Shown one piece after another: positions 1-8,446 of a DNA stretch of 64,000 nucleotides (positions within the stretch are counted from its first letter, which is position 1; every line of letters begins with the position of its first letter). Under the pieces are notes generated by a model, which was not told the origin of the DNA, searched no databases, and saw only the letters and a list, made by a program, of their open reading frames with translations. A program made the position numbers and the translations under genes. Origin of the DNA: Bacteroidota bacterium (GTDB lineage Bacteria; Bacteroidota; JABWAT01). The stretch is from NCBI GenBank assembly GCA_023151185.1, contig JAKLJL010000001.1, positions 434,001-498,000 of the forward strand, in the 5' to 3' direction.

Positions 1-329
1 TTTTTCTTTTCGGCAGCAGCCCGGGCCAGTTTTTCTTTTTGTCCGGCAAATTCCTTCAGGTAGAGTTCCAGTTCAGCGAGCTTGTCTTTGGCTGGCTGAT
101 ACTGGAAGGTTTCAGCCAGAAAGGTTAGTTCCCGGCGGGCCTGACTGAGCAGTTCAGGATCCGGGATTTTTTTTCCGTCCTGAATCCATTTATCTGCCCG
201 GGTCATGGAAACCTGCATTTTCTGGTCCTTGGTAAACCGCCCGGCCCAGAGTTCATCGGCTGTCGGGGCACATCCGGTCAGAAGCCAGATCAAAAGAAGT
301 CCGGCAGATGCCGGGATAAGTTTAGTCAT
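1..329 (-). CDS. Putative lipoprotein, partial (runs off left edge)
   Basis: Only the first 109 or so residues lie in the window. The start (ATG ending at 329) overlaps the stop of the upstream cyclase gene by 8 bp, so the two are translationally coupled. The N-terminus is a lipoprotein signal: a hydrophobic stretch, then the lipobox LLTGC with the lipidated Cys near residue 20. The rest is charged and helical, ending in Lys/Ala/Glu-rich sequence that may be a coiled coil ('ELELYLKEFAGQKEKLARA'). I recognise no family. Cotranscription with the adenylate cyclase suggests an envelope role, but function is unknown. Confidence 0.6.
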   Translation of the reverse strand, partial: MTKLIPASAGLLLIWLLTGCAPTADELWAGRFTKDQKMQVSMTRADKWIQDGKKIPDPELLSQARRELTFLAETFQYQPAKDKLAELELYLKEFAGQKEKLARAAAEKK

Positions 330-1725
330 AAATCACCCTGAAAATCTGCAACTGAACCTGTTTGTTTTTCATGGGAACGGTAAACGGATCACTGAGTTTG
401 AATTCCCCCTGGGGGAGTGAAGAAGAGACGGCTTCGGTGATCAGGACTTCTTCGCCTGCCGCAGCAGAACATAATCTGGCCGAAGTATTGACCACATCAC
501 CAATCGAGGTATAATCCATCCGGTCATGACTCCCGATATTTCCTGAGACAACTTCACCGGAGTGCAGACCGATTCCCAGTCTGAGCCGGTTAAACTCCGC
601 ATCTGTTCTGGCGAGTGTTTTAAAATGCTCCTGGATTTCGACGGCTGCCCTAACCGCCCTAACTTCCTTGCCGTCTCCCTGGAAAACCGCCATGATCTCG
701 TCGCCGACGAATTTGTCAACATCCCCGCCGTTTTTCCGGATAAAACCGACCTGCATGTCGAGAAGCTGGTTCAGAAACTCAACTACCCGGGCCGGACTGT
801 TTCCCTCAGAAAAGGCAGTAAAGCCCCGGATATCCGAAAAGAAAAAGCAAAGTTCATTCCGTGATCCGCCAAGCTGATGTTCTTCGGGATTTCCGGTTTT
901 GATTGCTTCAATGGTCGAATCCGATACATATTTCCCCATCAGAATCCGTTCTTTTACAGACTGGGTCATCTGATTAAAGGCCTCGGTCAGGTCGCCGAGT
1001 TCATCATTTCCCGAGACAGGGACAACCGGAAAGCGGCCTTCGGTAACTTCCTTTGCAGCAAGGTGCAGCCGTTTGATCCGGCGGATAATGATGGCAGTAA
1101 CCGTAACGATAATGAGAAGGGCAAGAAAAAAGCCGGTCAGACCGGTCAGAAAGACCTTTTCCTGTTTGGCCGAAATCAGTTCTCTGATCGGGGCAAGAGA
1201 ATAGGTCAGACGGGTATATCCAAGAAAAATCTTCTTTCCGGCAGCTTCGTAAGTGATCTTTTTAACCAGGGTAACCCGTTCAGATTCAATCCGGCGTAAG
1301 CCTGACTGGGCTTCAAGCTGAACGAAAGCCGGTTCTGCCAGCACCGAGTCCGCCGGGTGGATCCGGCCGGGAATTGCATGGACGAAAAGAATCCGGTTCC
1401 GGTCAACAACAGACACCGACTCAAGCCCGGTAATTTTCTGAGAGACCAGGTCTGCAACAACCGACCTCAGCGCAACTTTATCAGTTTCACCGACCGAAAG
1501 AGCTTCGGTTGCAGAGGTTGATAGGGTTTGGAAAAGGGCATTGAACTGCTGATGTGACAGTTCTTCAAGATCTTCCTTTTCAGATTCGAACATGCTGGTT
1601 ACAATAAACAGAAGGACTGAGAGAAAGACCAGTCCGAATACCAGGGTATATTTAATCTGGAGAGTTAACCGGAACCGGAATTCCGGGGTTGGACGGGTTA
1701 CTTCTGCCGGCTGCTCTGTTGACAT
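322..1725 (-). CDS. Membrane-bound class III adenylate/guanylate cyclase with HAMP domain
   Basis: A 467-aa receptor cyclase, probably making cAMP from ATP. I chose ATG 1725 (MSTEQ...) because AAAGGA lies just upstream; the frame is open 18 codons further. Layout: cytoplasmic N-terminus, TM1 about 27-46, a periplasmic sensor segment of roughly 140 residues, TM2 about 191-214, HAMP about 215-265, catalytic domain about 290-435. Catalytic residues are all visible: metal-binding Asp298 (SDIRGFTAF) and Asp342 (KFVGDEIMAVF), base-selecting Lys338, and the transition-state pair Asn413/Arg417 (VVNTSARL). Asp404 and Thr406 lie in the second base-recognition region and fit an adenine-specific enzyme. 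The stop overlaps the start of the downstream lipoprotein gene. A cyclic-nucleotide-binding antiporter lies about 5 kb away; a link is only speculation. Confidence 0.92.
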   Translation of the reverse strand: MSTEQPAEVTRPTPEFRFRLTLQIKYTLVFGLVFLSVLLFIVTSMFESEKEDLEELSHQQFNALFQTLSTSATEALSVGETDKVALRSVVADLVSQKITGLESVSVVDRNRILFVHAIPGRIHPADSVLAEPAFVQLEAQSGLRRIESERVTLVKKITYEAAGKKIFLGYTRLTYSLAPIRELISAKQEKVFLTGLTGFFLALLIIVTVTAIIIRRIKRLHLAAKEVTEGRFPVVPVSGNDELGDLTEAFNQMTQSVKERILMGKYVSDSTIEAIKTGNPEEHQLGGSRNELCFFFSDIRGFTAFSEGNSPARVVEFLNQLLDMQVGFIRKNGGDVDKFVGDEIMAVFQGDGKEVRAVRAAVEIQEHFKTLARTDAEFNRLRLGIGLHSGEVVSGNIGSHDRMDYTSIGDVVNTSARLCSAAAGEEVLITEAVSSSLPQGEFKLSDPFTVPMKNKQVQLQIFRVIYD

Positions 1726-1995
1726 AAAATCCTTTAGTTTGGATCCGGTAAAAATAGAAGAAAAGAACACCCGGAACAAGACAGATGAATGCGCCAGTCA
1801 GGATTACTCAAATCCGGAACCACCTTTCGGGAGGCGAAGGAATCAACAAAAAGAATTTCCCCGGTTCTTTTTAGTGAAAACTCCGGTTTCTTACCTCCGG
1901 ATGTGTTAATTTTGAATTTCCAAGCCGGAACATTTTCCCGAACCGGGCTGTTTCCCGGCAAAGAAACGGACTGTAAATGCCAAACCCACTCTTTC

Positions 1996-3045
1996 ATGAA
2001 AACCACTAGTTACCTTTCCGGCCTGCTTTTCCTTCCTCTTCTGTTTACCTGTTCCGAAAAGAAAGCGGGAGGCGGCCCTTCCGGCGGGCCAAGAGCCACC
2101 CCGGTTGAAGTGATGGTTCTGACTCCGGCAGAACTGACCGATACGTACACCACTCCGGGTGTTCTGATGGCCAATGAGGAAGTTGACCTTCACCCCGAAA
2201 CATCAGGCAGAATTTTAACCATCCTGTTTACTGAAGGGAAATCAGTCTCAGCAGGTGACCTGCTGATAAAAATCAACGATGCCGATCTTCAGGCCCAACT
2301 CAAAAAAAACCAATCCCAGATCGCGCTTGCGGCTTCGGTTGAATCGAGAAAAAGGGAGTTGCTTGCCGCTAATCTGATCTCACGTGAAGACTATGACAAT
2401 TCACTGACTGCACTTGAATCTCTGAAAGCTGACCAGGATCTGTTAAAAGCCCAGATTGCCAGGACGGAAGTCAGGGCACCGTTCAGCGGGATTGCCGGAA
2501 TCCGGTCAGTCAGTCCCGGATCTTATGTCACACCGGCAACCGTGCTGGTAACTGTCGTTGACCTGACGCCGGTTAAAGCCGGATTTTCTGTTCCTGAACG
2601 TCTTGCGGCGTCTGTAAGTCCGGGAAAGACGGTATCTCTGGAACTGGGATCAACCGGAGAAACGGCCCGAGCAGTTATTTATGCTTCAGATTCCAAAATT
2701 TCCCGTGAAACCGGCAGTCTGGCGGTAAGGGCCCGGCTGAATGAAAACCGTCCGGGATGGCTGCCGGGTACACAGGTCTCGGTAAAACTGGGGCTAACCC
2801 GCCTTGAAAATGCACTTTTACTGCCCGCAGAAGCAGTTGTCTCGGATATCACCGGGCAGATCGTGTACCGGGTGATCAACGGCAAGGCAGATCCGGTCAT
2901 AGTGAAAACTGGCGTCCGGACGGAAACCCGGATTCAGATTTCGGAAGGTCTTTCTGAAGGGGATTCGGTGATTACCTCGGGGCTGATGCAGATCCGGAAG
3001 GGAACTCCGGTGCAGGTCCGTTTGGCTGCCAAATCCCAAAAATAA
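1996..3045 (+). CDS. RND efflux periplasmic adaptor (membrane fusion) lipoprotein
   Basis: A 349-aa adaptor that would connect the inner-membrane RND pump encoded immediately downstream to an outer-membrane channel. The start is the ATG giving MKTTSYLSGLLFLPLLFTC, a lipoprotein signal with lipidated Cys19; the open frame extends further upstream but without a signal peptide. Seen in order: lipoyl-like half-motif (EVDLHPETSGRILTILFTEG), a short helical hairpin (AQLKKNQSQIALAAS...), second lipoyl half (VRAPFSGIAGI), beta-barrel and membrane-proximal domains ending near 'SEGLSEGDSVITSGLMQIRKG'. This is the AcrA/MexE/HlyD_D23 family. It lies 12 bp before the permease gene, so they form one operon. 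No TolC-type channel gene is visible here. Confidence 0.92.
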   Translation: MKTTSYLSGLLFLPLLFTCSEKKAGGGPSGGPRATPVEVMVLTPAELTDTYTTPGVLMANEEVDLHPETSGRILTILFTEGKSVSAGDLLIKINDADLQAQLKKNQSQIALAASVESRKRELLAANLISREDYDNSLTALESLKADQDLLKAQIARTEVRAPFSGIAGIRSVSPGSYVTPATVLVTVVDLTPVKAGFSVPERLAASVSPGKTVSLELGSTGETARAVIYASDSKISRETGSLAVRARLNENRPGWLPGTQVSVKLGLTRLENALLLPAEAVVSDITGQIVYRVINGKADPVIVKTGVRTETRIQISEGLSEGDSVITSGLMQIRKGTPVQVRLAAKSQK

Positions 3046-3057
3046 TCCGGAGCCGGT

Positions 3058-6000
3058 ATGAAATCCTCTCTTTTTATTACCCGCCCGGTCCTTTCATCTG
3101 TTCTCTCCATATTGATTGTCCTGTTCGGAATTATCGGGTTTTTATTTCTCGGAGTCCGGGAATATCCCAGTGTGGATCCGCCGGTCATTACCGTTTCAAC
3201 TTCCTATCCGGGCGCCAATGCCGATGTAATTGAATCCCAGATCACCGAAATTCTGGAAGAATCCATCAATGGAATTCAGGGGATCCGGACACTGACGTCA
3301 ACCAGCCGTGACGGCGTCAGCACCATAACGGTTGAATTCAATGTGGGAGAAAATATGGAAGCGGCGGCCAATGATGTCCGGGACCGGGTTTCCCGTTCCA
3401 TCCGGTCACTTCCTGCCGATGTCAATCCGCCATCGGTAACCAAATCGGATGCCGATGCCAATCCGATTTATACCCTGACTGTTCAAAGTCCGTCCAGATC
3501 TCTTCTGGAACTTTCGGATATCGGGAATACGGTTTTTAAAGAACGGCTGCAGACCATTCCGGGTGTCAGTGAAGTCAGAGTGTGGGGCGAGAAAAAATAT
3601 TCCATCAAACTGAATCTTGATCCGGGGAAACTCGCCGGGTACGGCCTGACGCCACTTGATGTCCGGGCAGCCCTGAACAATGAGAACCTTGAGTTGCCTT
3701 CCGGCCGGATTGAAGGCTACCGGGCAGAACTTTCCATCCGGACCTTCGGGCGGTTGTGGACCGAAGACCAGTTCAATGATCTCATTATCACACAGAAAAA
3801 CGGGAATCTCGTCCGTCTGAAGGACGTTGGCCGTGCCTTGCTGCTGCCGGAAAATGAACGGGGAATTCTGCGGGGCAGGGGGATGCTGCCTATGATCGGC
3901 ATTGCCATCACCCCGCAGCCGGGAGCCAATCATATTTCCATTGTGGATGAAGTGTACAAACGGGTTGAACGGATAAAAAAAGATCTTCCGGATGACGTGA
4001 TTCTGGGGGTTGTTCTCGATTCAACCCTGCCAATCCGGAAAGGGATCAGTGAAGTCGGGGAGACAATTCTCATCGCCTTCGGCTTGGTCATCCTGATTAT
4101 TTTTATTTTTCTGAGGCATTGGCGGACGACCCTGATCCCGGTTTTTGCTATTCCGATTTCACTTATCGGCTCCTTTTTCATTATGTACCTTGCCGGATTT
4201 TCGATCAATATTCTGACCCTTCTGGCTATTGTTCTCGGAACCGGTCTTGTGGTGGATGATGCCATTGTGGTTCTCGAAAATATCTACAGCAAAATTGAAA
4301 AAGGAATGCCACCAGAGGAAGCCGGGCATAAAGGGACTTCAGAAATCTTTTTTGCCATCCTTTCCACTACGATAACACTTGCAGCCGTTTTTCTTCCGAT
4401 CATCTTTCTTCAGGGATTAACCGGTCAGCTTTTCAGGGAATTCGGAATTGTAATGGCCGGTTCCGTTATCATTTCTGCCTTTGTTTCCTTGACCCTTACC
4501 CCGATGATGAGCACTCGCTGGCTCAGGCACCATGATCATGAAAACAAGGCATTTGTCTGGTCTGAAGAAAAATTCGGTCAGATATCGGCAGGTTATTCCC
4601 GTCAACTGACTCGGTTTCTGAACCGGAAGTGGGCAGCACCGGCCCTGATGCTGGCATCCCTTTTGCTTGCTGCAGGCTTATGGTCTCAGATTCCTTCCGA
4701 ACTTGCCCCGCTTGAAGATAAAGGACGGGTTCAGGTCACCAGCACCGCACCCGAAGGCACATCATATGAAATGATGGATCAGTTCATGAAAAAGCTGATT
4801 CTGATGGTGGATACACTTCGTGAACAGCGGGCCTATATGGCAATTACTGCACCGGGCTTCGGTTCCAGCGGATCCGTGAATTCAGGGTTCATCCGTCTGA
4901 CCCTTTCTGACCCGGATGAAAGATCCCGAACCCAGCAACAAATAGCCGATGACCTGACCCAGGTTTTCCGGAAGGATCCGTTTGCCCGGACTATTGTAAC
5001 TCAGGAGCAGACGATCGGGACCGGAGGCGGCCGTGCAGGGCTGCCGGTTCAGTTTGTCATCCAGGCACAGGAAATGGATGAACTACGGACAGTAATTCCG
5101 GAGTTTATGGCACGGGTTCAGAATGAAAAAGCATTTCAGGTTTCAGATCTGAATCTGAAATTTACCAAACCCGAAATGGTGATTGAAATCGACCGGGACA
5201 AAGCCCGGACACTTGGGGTTGACGTCAGGGATATAGCAGAATCCATCCAGCTCTTGTACAGCGGTCAGCGGTTTGGTTATTTTATTCTGAACGGCAAGCA
5301 GTATCAGGTCATCGGGCAGGCAGACCGGGAATTCCGGGACGATCCATCAGATCTGAAGTCTGTCTTTGTTCGAAACAGTTCCGGTGATCTGATCCCCATG
5401 GATAACCTGATCCGGATTTCCTACCGGTCCAATCCGCCGCAGCTTTTCCGGTTTAACCGATACGTTGCCGCTACGGTTTCGGCAGCGCCGGCAGAAGGTG
5501 TCTCGCTGGGTGAGGCGATCCAGAAAATGGAAGAAATCGCCGATTCGGTCCTTGATGACCGGTTTTCTACAAGTCTGACCGGTATCTCACGGGATTTTAC
5601 AGAATCCAACAATACCCTGTTGTTTGCTTTTATTCTGGCACTGATCCTGATTTATCTGATTCTTGCAGCCCAGTTTGAAAGTTTTAAGGATCCGCTGATG
5701 ATTATGCTGACGGTTCCGCTGGCAGTTGCAGGAGCCGTCCTGTCCTTGTGGATCACCGGACAAACCCTGAATATTTTCAGTCAGATCGGGATGATTATGC
5801 TGATCGGCATTGTAACCAAAAACGGGATTTTAATTGTTGAATTTGCCAACCAGAAACTGGCGGCGGGACAGAGCCGGAAGGAAGCAGCTATTGATGCTGC
5901 CGTTCAGAGGTTTCGTCCAATTCTGATGACCAGTCTGGCCACGATTCTGGGGGCAGTCCCCATCGCCTTTGCTTTGGGAGCCGGGGCCGAGAGCCGGGTT

Positions 6001-6090
6001 GGAATGGGAATTGTGATAATCGGCGGACTTCTTTATGCCCTGGTTCTGACCCTGTTTATTATTCCGTCCCTGTTTGCCTTGCGGAAGTAA
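3058..6090 (+). CDS. RND efflux permease, HAE1 (AcrB/MexF) family
   Basis: A 1010-aa proton-driven inner-membrane pump, slightly shorter than AcrB (1049). It starts with TM1 (SVLSILIVLFGIIGFLFLG) followed by the family motif 'REYPSVDPPVITVSTSYPGA'. The proton-relay Asp pair of TM4 is present at about Asp400/Asp401 (GLVVDDAIVVLENI), as is the TM10 Lys at about 921 (IVTKNGILIVEF). Two large periplasmic loops and 12 predicted TM segments match the duplicated RND fold. It is cotranscribed with the upstream adaptor (12 bp gap). Substrate cannot be told from sequence; HAE1 members export hydrophobic or amphiphilic compounds. The stop faces the convergent lipoprotein gene 22 bp away. Confidence 0.95.
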   Translation: MKSSLFITRPVLSSVLSILIVLFGIIGFLFLGVREYPSVDPPVITVSTSYPGANADVIESQITEILEESINGIQGIRTLTSTSRDGVSTITVEFNVGENMEAAANDVRDRVSRSIRSLPADVNPPSVTKSDADANPIYTLTVQSPSRSLLELSDIGNTVFKERLQTIPGVSEVRVWGEKKYSIKLNLDPGKLAGYGLTPLDVRAALNNENLELPSGRIEGYRAELSIRTFGRLWTEDQFNDLIITQKNGNLVRLKDVGRALLLPENERGILRGRGMLPMIGIAITPQPGANHISIVDEVYKRVERIKKDLPDDVILGVVLDSTLPIRKGISEVGETILIAFGLVILIIFIFLRHWRTTLIPVFAIPISLIGSFFIMYLAGFSINILTLLAIVLGTGLVVDDAIVVLENIYSKIEKGMPPEEAGHKGTSEIFFAILSTTITLAAVFLPIIFLQGLTGQLFREFGIVMAGSVIISAFVSLTLTPMMSTRWLRHHDHENKAFVWSEEKFGQISAGYSRQLTRFLNRKWAAPALMLASLLLAAGLWSQIPSELAPLEDKGRVQVTSTAPEGTSYEMMDQFMKKLILMVDTLREQRAYMAITAPGFGSSGSVNSGFIRLTLSDPDERSRTQQQIADDLTQVFRKDPFARTIVTQEQTIGTGGGRAGLPVQFVIQAQEMDELRTVIPEFMARVQNEKAFQVSDLNLKFTKPEMVIEIDRDKARTLGVDVRDIAESIQLLYSGQRFGYFILNGKQYQVIGQADREFRDDPSDLKSVFVRNSSGDLIPMDNLIRISYRSNPPQLFRFNRYVAATVSAAPAEGVSLGEAIQKMEEIADSVLDDRFSTSLTGISRDFTESNNTLLFAFILALILIYLILAAQFESFKDPLMIMLTVPLAVAGAVLSLWITGQTLNIFSQIGMIMLIGIVTKNGILIVEFANQKLAAGQSRKEAAIDAAVQRFRPILMTSLATILGAVPIAFALGAGAESRVGMGIVIIGGLLYALVLTLFIIPSLFALRK

Positions 6091-6112
6091 CTTTTTCCCC
6101 GGATAAAGGGAA

Positions 6113-6664
6113 TTATTTCTTCATCAGGTCCGAAATTGCCTGTTTTTTCTCAGCAGGCGATTTTCCGGCCAGTGATAAGGTGGTCTGCAAAGGGTCAGAG
6201 TTTGTTAACCGGATGTACTCCCCGGTAAAATATCCCAAAGCAGCACCTGCCGCCGCACCTGTAAGTCCGGCTACGACTTTCGTATTGTCAGATTTGCCGT
6301 CTGTAAGTGCCAATGCAGCAGAGGAGCCCACTATCCCGCCGAGGAGCAAACCGCCTTCTTTTTTCATCGAAACTTCTGTAACCCTGGTTTTCTCAAAATT
6401 AAAATCCAGAATCCGGGTTACCGAAGTAACGGAAGAAAGAGGCCTTGATGCCGTTCCCAGATTGCCTGTGATCTTGATGGAGTCGTCCATAACTTCCAAA
6501 ATCTTATTTCCGCTGACCTCTGGGTACCCCTGGGCAGTTATCTTCCACGAGTCGGTCATAGAAAGGGGATCAGAAAGGGTTACCGAATTATCGTACAGTT
6601 TTAAGGTACCGCAGGAGGAAAAAAGGAAACCCGTTGCAAGAAGGATGGGAAGGGAAGTTTTCAT
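6113..6664 (-). CDS. Glycine-zipper lipoprotein of unknown function
   Basis: 183 aa starting at ATG 6664 (MKTSLPILLATGFLFSSC): a lipoprotein signal with lipobox FSSC and Cys18. A longer open frame exists upstream but would bury the signal. The middle is beta-rich (SWKITAQGYPEVSGNKILEVMDDSIKI). Residues of about 110-160 hold a Gly/Ala-rich membrane-like segment (GGLLLGGIVGSSAALA and VAGLTGAAAGAALGYFTGEY) that looks like a glycine zipper, as in SmpA/Lpp-like and OmpA-linked proteins. It may sit in the outer membrane. It converges on the RND permease gene. No specific family recognised. Confidence 0.7.
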   Translation of the reverse strand: MKTSLPILLATGFLFSSCGTLKLYDNSVTLSDPLSMTDSWKITAQGYPEVSGNKILEVMDDSIKITGNLGTASRPLSSVTSVTRILDFNFEKTRVTEVSMKKEGGLLLGGIVGSSAALALTDGKSDNTKVVAGLTGAAAGAALGYFTGEYIRLTNSDPLQTTLSLAGKSPAEKKQAISDLMKK

Positions 6665-6764
6665 GGAAATACAATCCGGTTTTAGTAAAACCCAAAAATA
6701 AGTCAAACCGGATGCATTTTCACCTTCCTGCTGCCGGGTTCCCCAAAACTGCCCTGATTCAGAC

Positions 6765-8389
6765 TCAGTTCGAGTAGGAAAAAAGGAAATATAGAAGCAG
6801 GATGTAAATGCCTGTCATGCCGGCGGCATCCAGATTATTAACAGTTTTATCCTGTTCCAGATATTGGATCAGGCTTTGGAAAAGCGGATAAAGAAAAAGC
6901 ATCAGCAGGATGGTTCCGACATTGATCGGGATTGAATAAACCGGATTTCCCGTTGCAAATCCTGCAAGGCCGATGACAATCATTCCGAACGGGAGCAGTA
7001 GGAACATGACCTGAGTCAGACCACCGAAGACATTGCTCAGGGCAATTCCCAATTCACCCCGTTTGTGGGATTTGAACACAATAATGTATTCACTGATGCC
7101 GGCAAAGAAAGCCAATGCTGCAGCCGTTGGAATCGTTGGAAGTCCCATTTTTTTGATTGCCGTTTCAGCAAAAGCCCCAATTGATTCCCCGCCGATATAA
7201 GCCCCGCCGATACCGACAAGGAACATGACACCGATCCCTGTCCAGGATGTATTGTGCCCCAACCGGTCAGGATCCGGTGGCAGGGTTCCTTCCTCATCTT
7301 TTCCTTCACTGTAATACCTTACGAGCATGAGAAGGTAAAAGCCGTAAATCATGATAAGAATCAGCCCGATCAGGATCAGATTGGGCCCGGTTAGGACTTC
7401 AGAAATATGTTCAGCCCGCAGAACCAGCATCAGGAGGCCGGCGATCAGGGCAATGGCACTTCCCGCAATCAGGATTTCGTTCCCTGCTTTGGTCATTGAC
7501 CGGGGCATTGTGAAAGCACCTTCCTTGTTCTTCGGCAGGAAAAAGGAATAAATTGAAAAGGCCAGTGCATTGTTGAAAATAGTCACCATAGCCGTAACAT
7601 AAGCTGCAACCGGGTCAATCAGAACCAGGAAGGCAATAACGACAAACTCCGGAATGGTACTGAGCAGGGAACCCACTGTTCCCGAAATAAAACCATCCCA
7701 TTTGTACCGTGCGCCCAACCGTTCGACACCAATCAGAAAGCCTTCACAGGACCCCTGCAGCGTCAGCAGACCGGCAAGCAGCATCCAGACTGCATAAGCC
7801 AGTTCGTGGTCGGCGGGGTTTACAACAGGGTACCAATGGTTTACCAGACTTCCGGCCCAAAGCAGGATGCCGATTCCGGTTAAAAGCTGCCAGACTTTGA
7901 TTCCTTTTGCCTGGGCTTCGACTGCACGAAGGGCCGTTGAAATCCAGATCTGGCTTTCAGGTAAAACCGGGCGGATTCCCTTTTTCCGGTCTTCAGAGAG
8001 GGCGTCCAGACTTTTTTTCAGTCCGGGTGATTGTTCAAGAATGGATTCGAAACCTGCTTTTGCCAGTTTCCAGCCGGAAACCGCAGTTTCAGAAGTAATC
8101 GTGGCAGTCCGGGGTGCGCCGTTCAGAAGAGACATTTCGCCGAGAACACTGCCCTCTTTTACCGGAATGGGGTCTGATCCGTTTTCCAGATTAACCGAAA
8201 CGGTGCCCCTTTCAGAAGAAGGAGGCTGTCGCCGGGATCCCCTTTTTGCATCATCCGGGTTCCCGCCGGAAAGTGGAATGGTTCCAGAAAGGGGATGAGA
8301 GATTGAACTTCTTCCGGCGGAAGTGCCCGCAGAAATGTGATTGAACTCAGTTGCCTGAGTAATTCAGGTCGTTTGGCTGATCTGGACAT
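6765..8389 (-). CDS. Cyclic-nucleotide-binding domain fused to a CaCA-type cation antiporter, interrupted by a -1 frameshift
   Basis: Two frames together encode one protein of about 540 aa. The first (start ATG 8389, strong AGGAGG site 5 bp upstream) gives the first half of a cNMP-binding beta-barrel: 'FLRALPPEEVQSLIPFLEPF', then 'GDPGDSLLLLKG'. After that the meaningful sequence continues in the other frame ('TVSVNLENGSDP...GEMSLLNGAPRTATI'), the end of the same barrel, and runs through about ten TM segments to 6765. The antiporter half carries both CaCA alpha-repeat signatures (SLLSTIPEFVV and FFAGISEYI...SNVFGGLTQ). The break maps to a run of four G on the coding strand (8206-8209); one extra G would restore the frame with 'KGGTVSV'. 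It could be a sequencing error, a real mutation or a phase-variable tract. Predicted role: ion exchange gated by cAMP/cGMP. Confidence 0.75.
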
Positions 8390-8446
8390 GCAACCTCCTG
8401 GCGAAGTTGCAATATACAGAATTTACCCAATTGTATTCAGAAATTT

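Noticed and set aside
1789-1995. N-terminal extension of the RND adaptor
   Set aside because: It would hide the lipoprotein signal peptide that begins at 1996.
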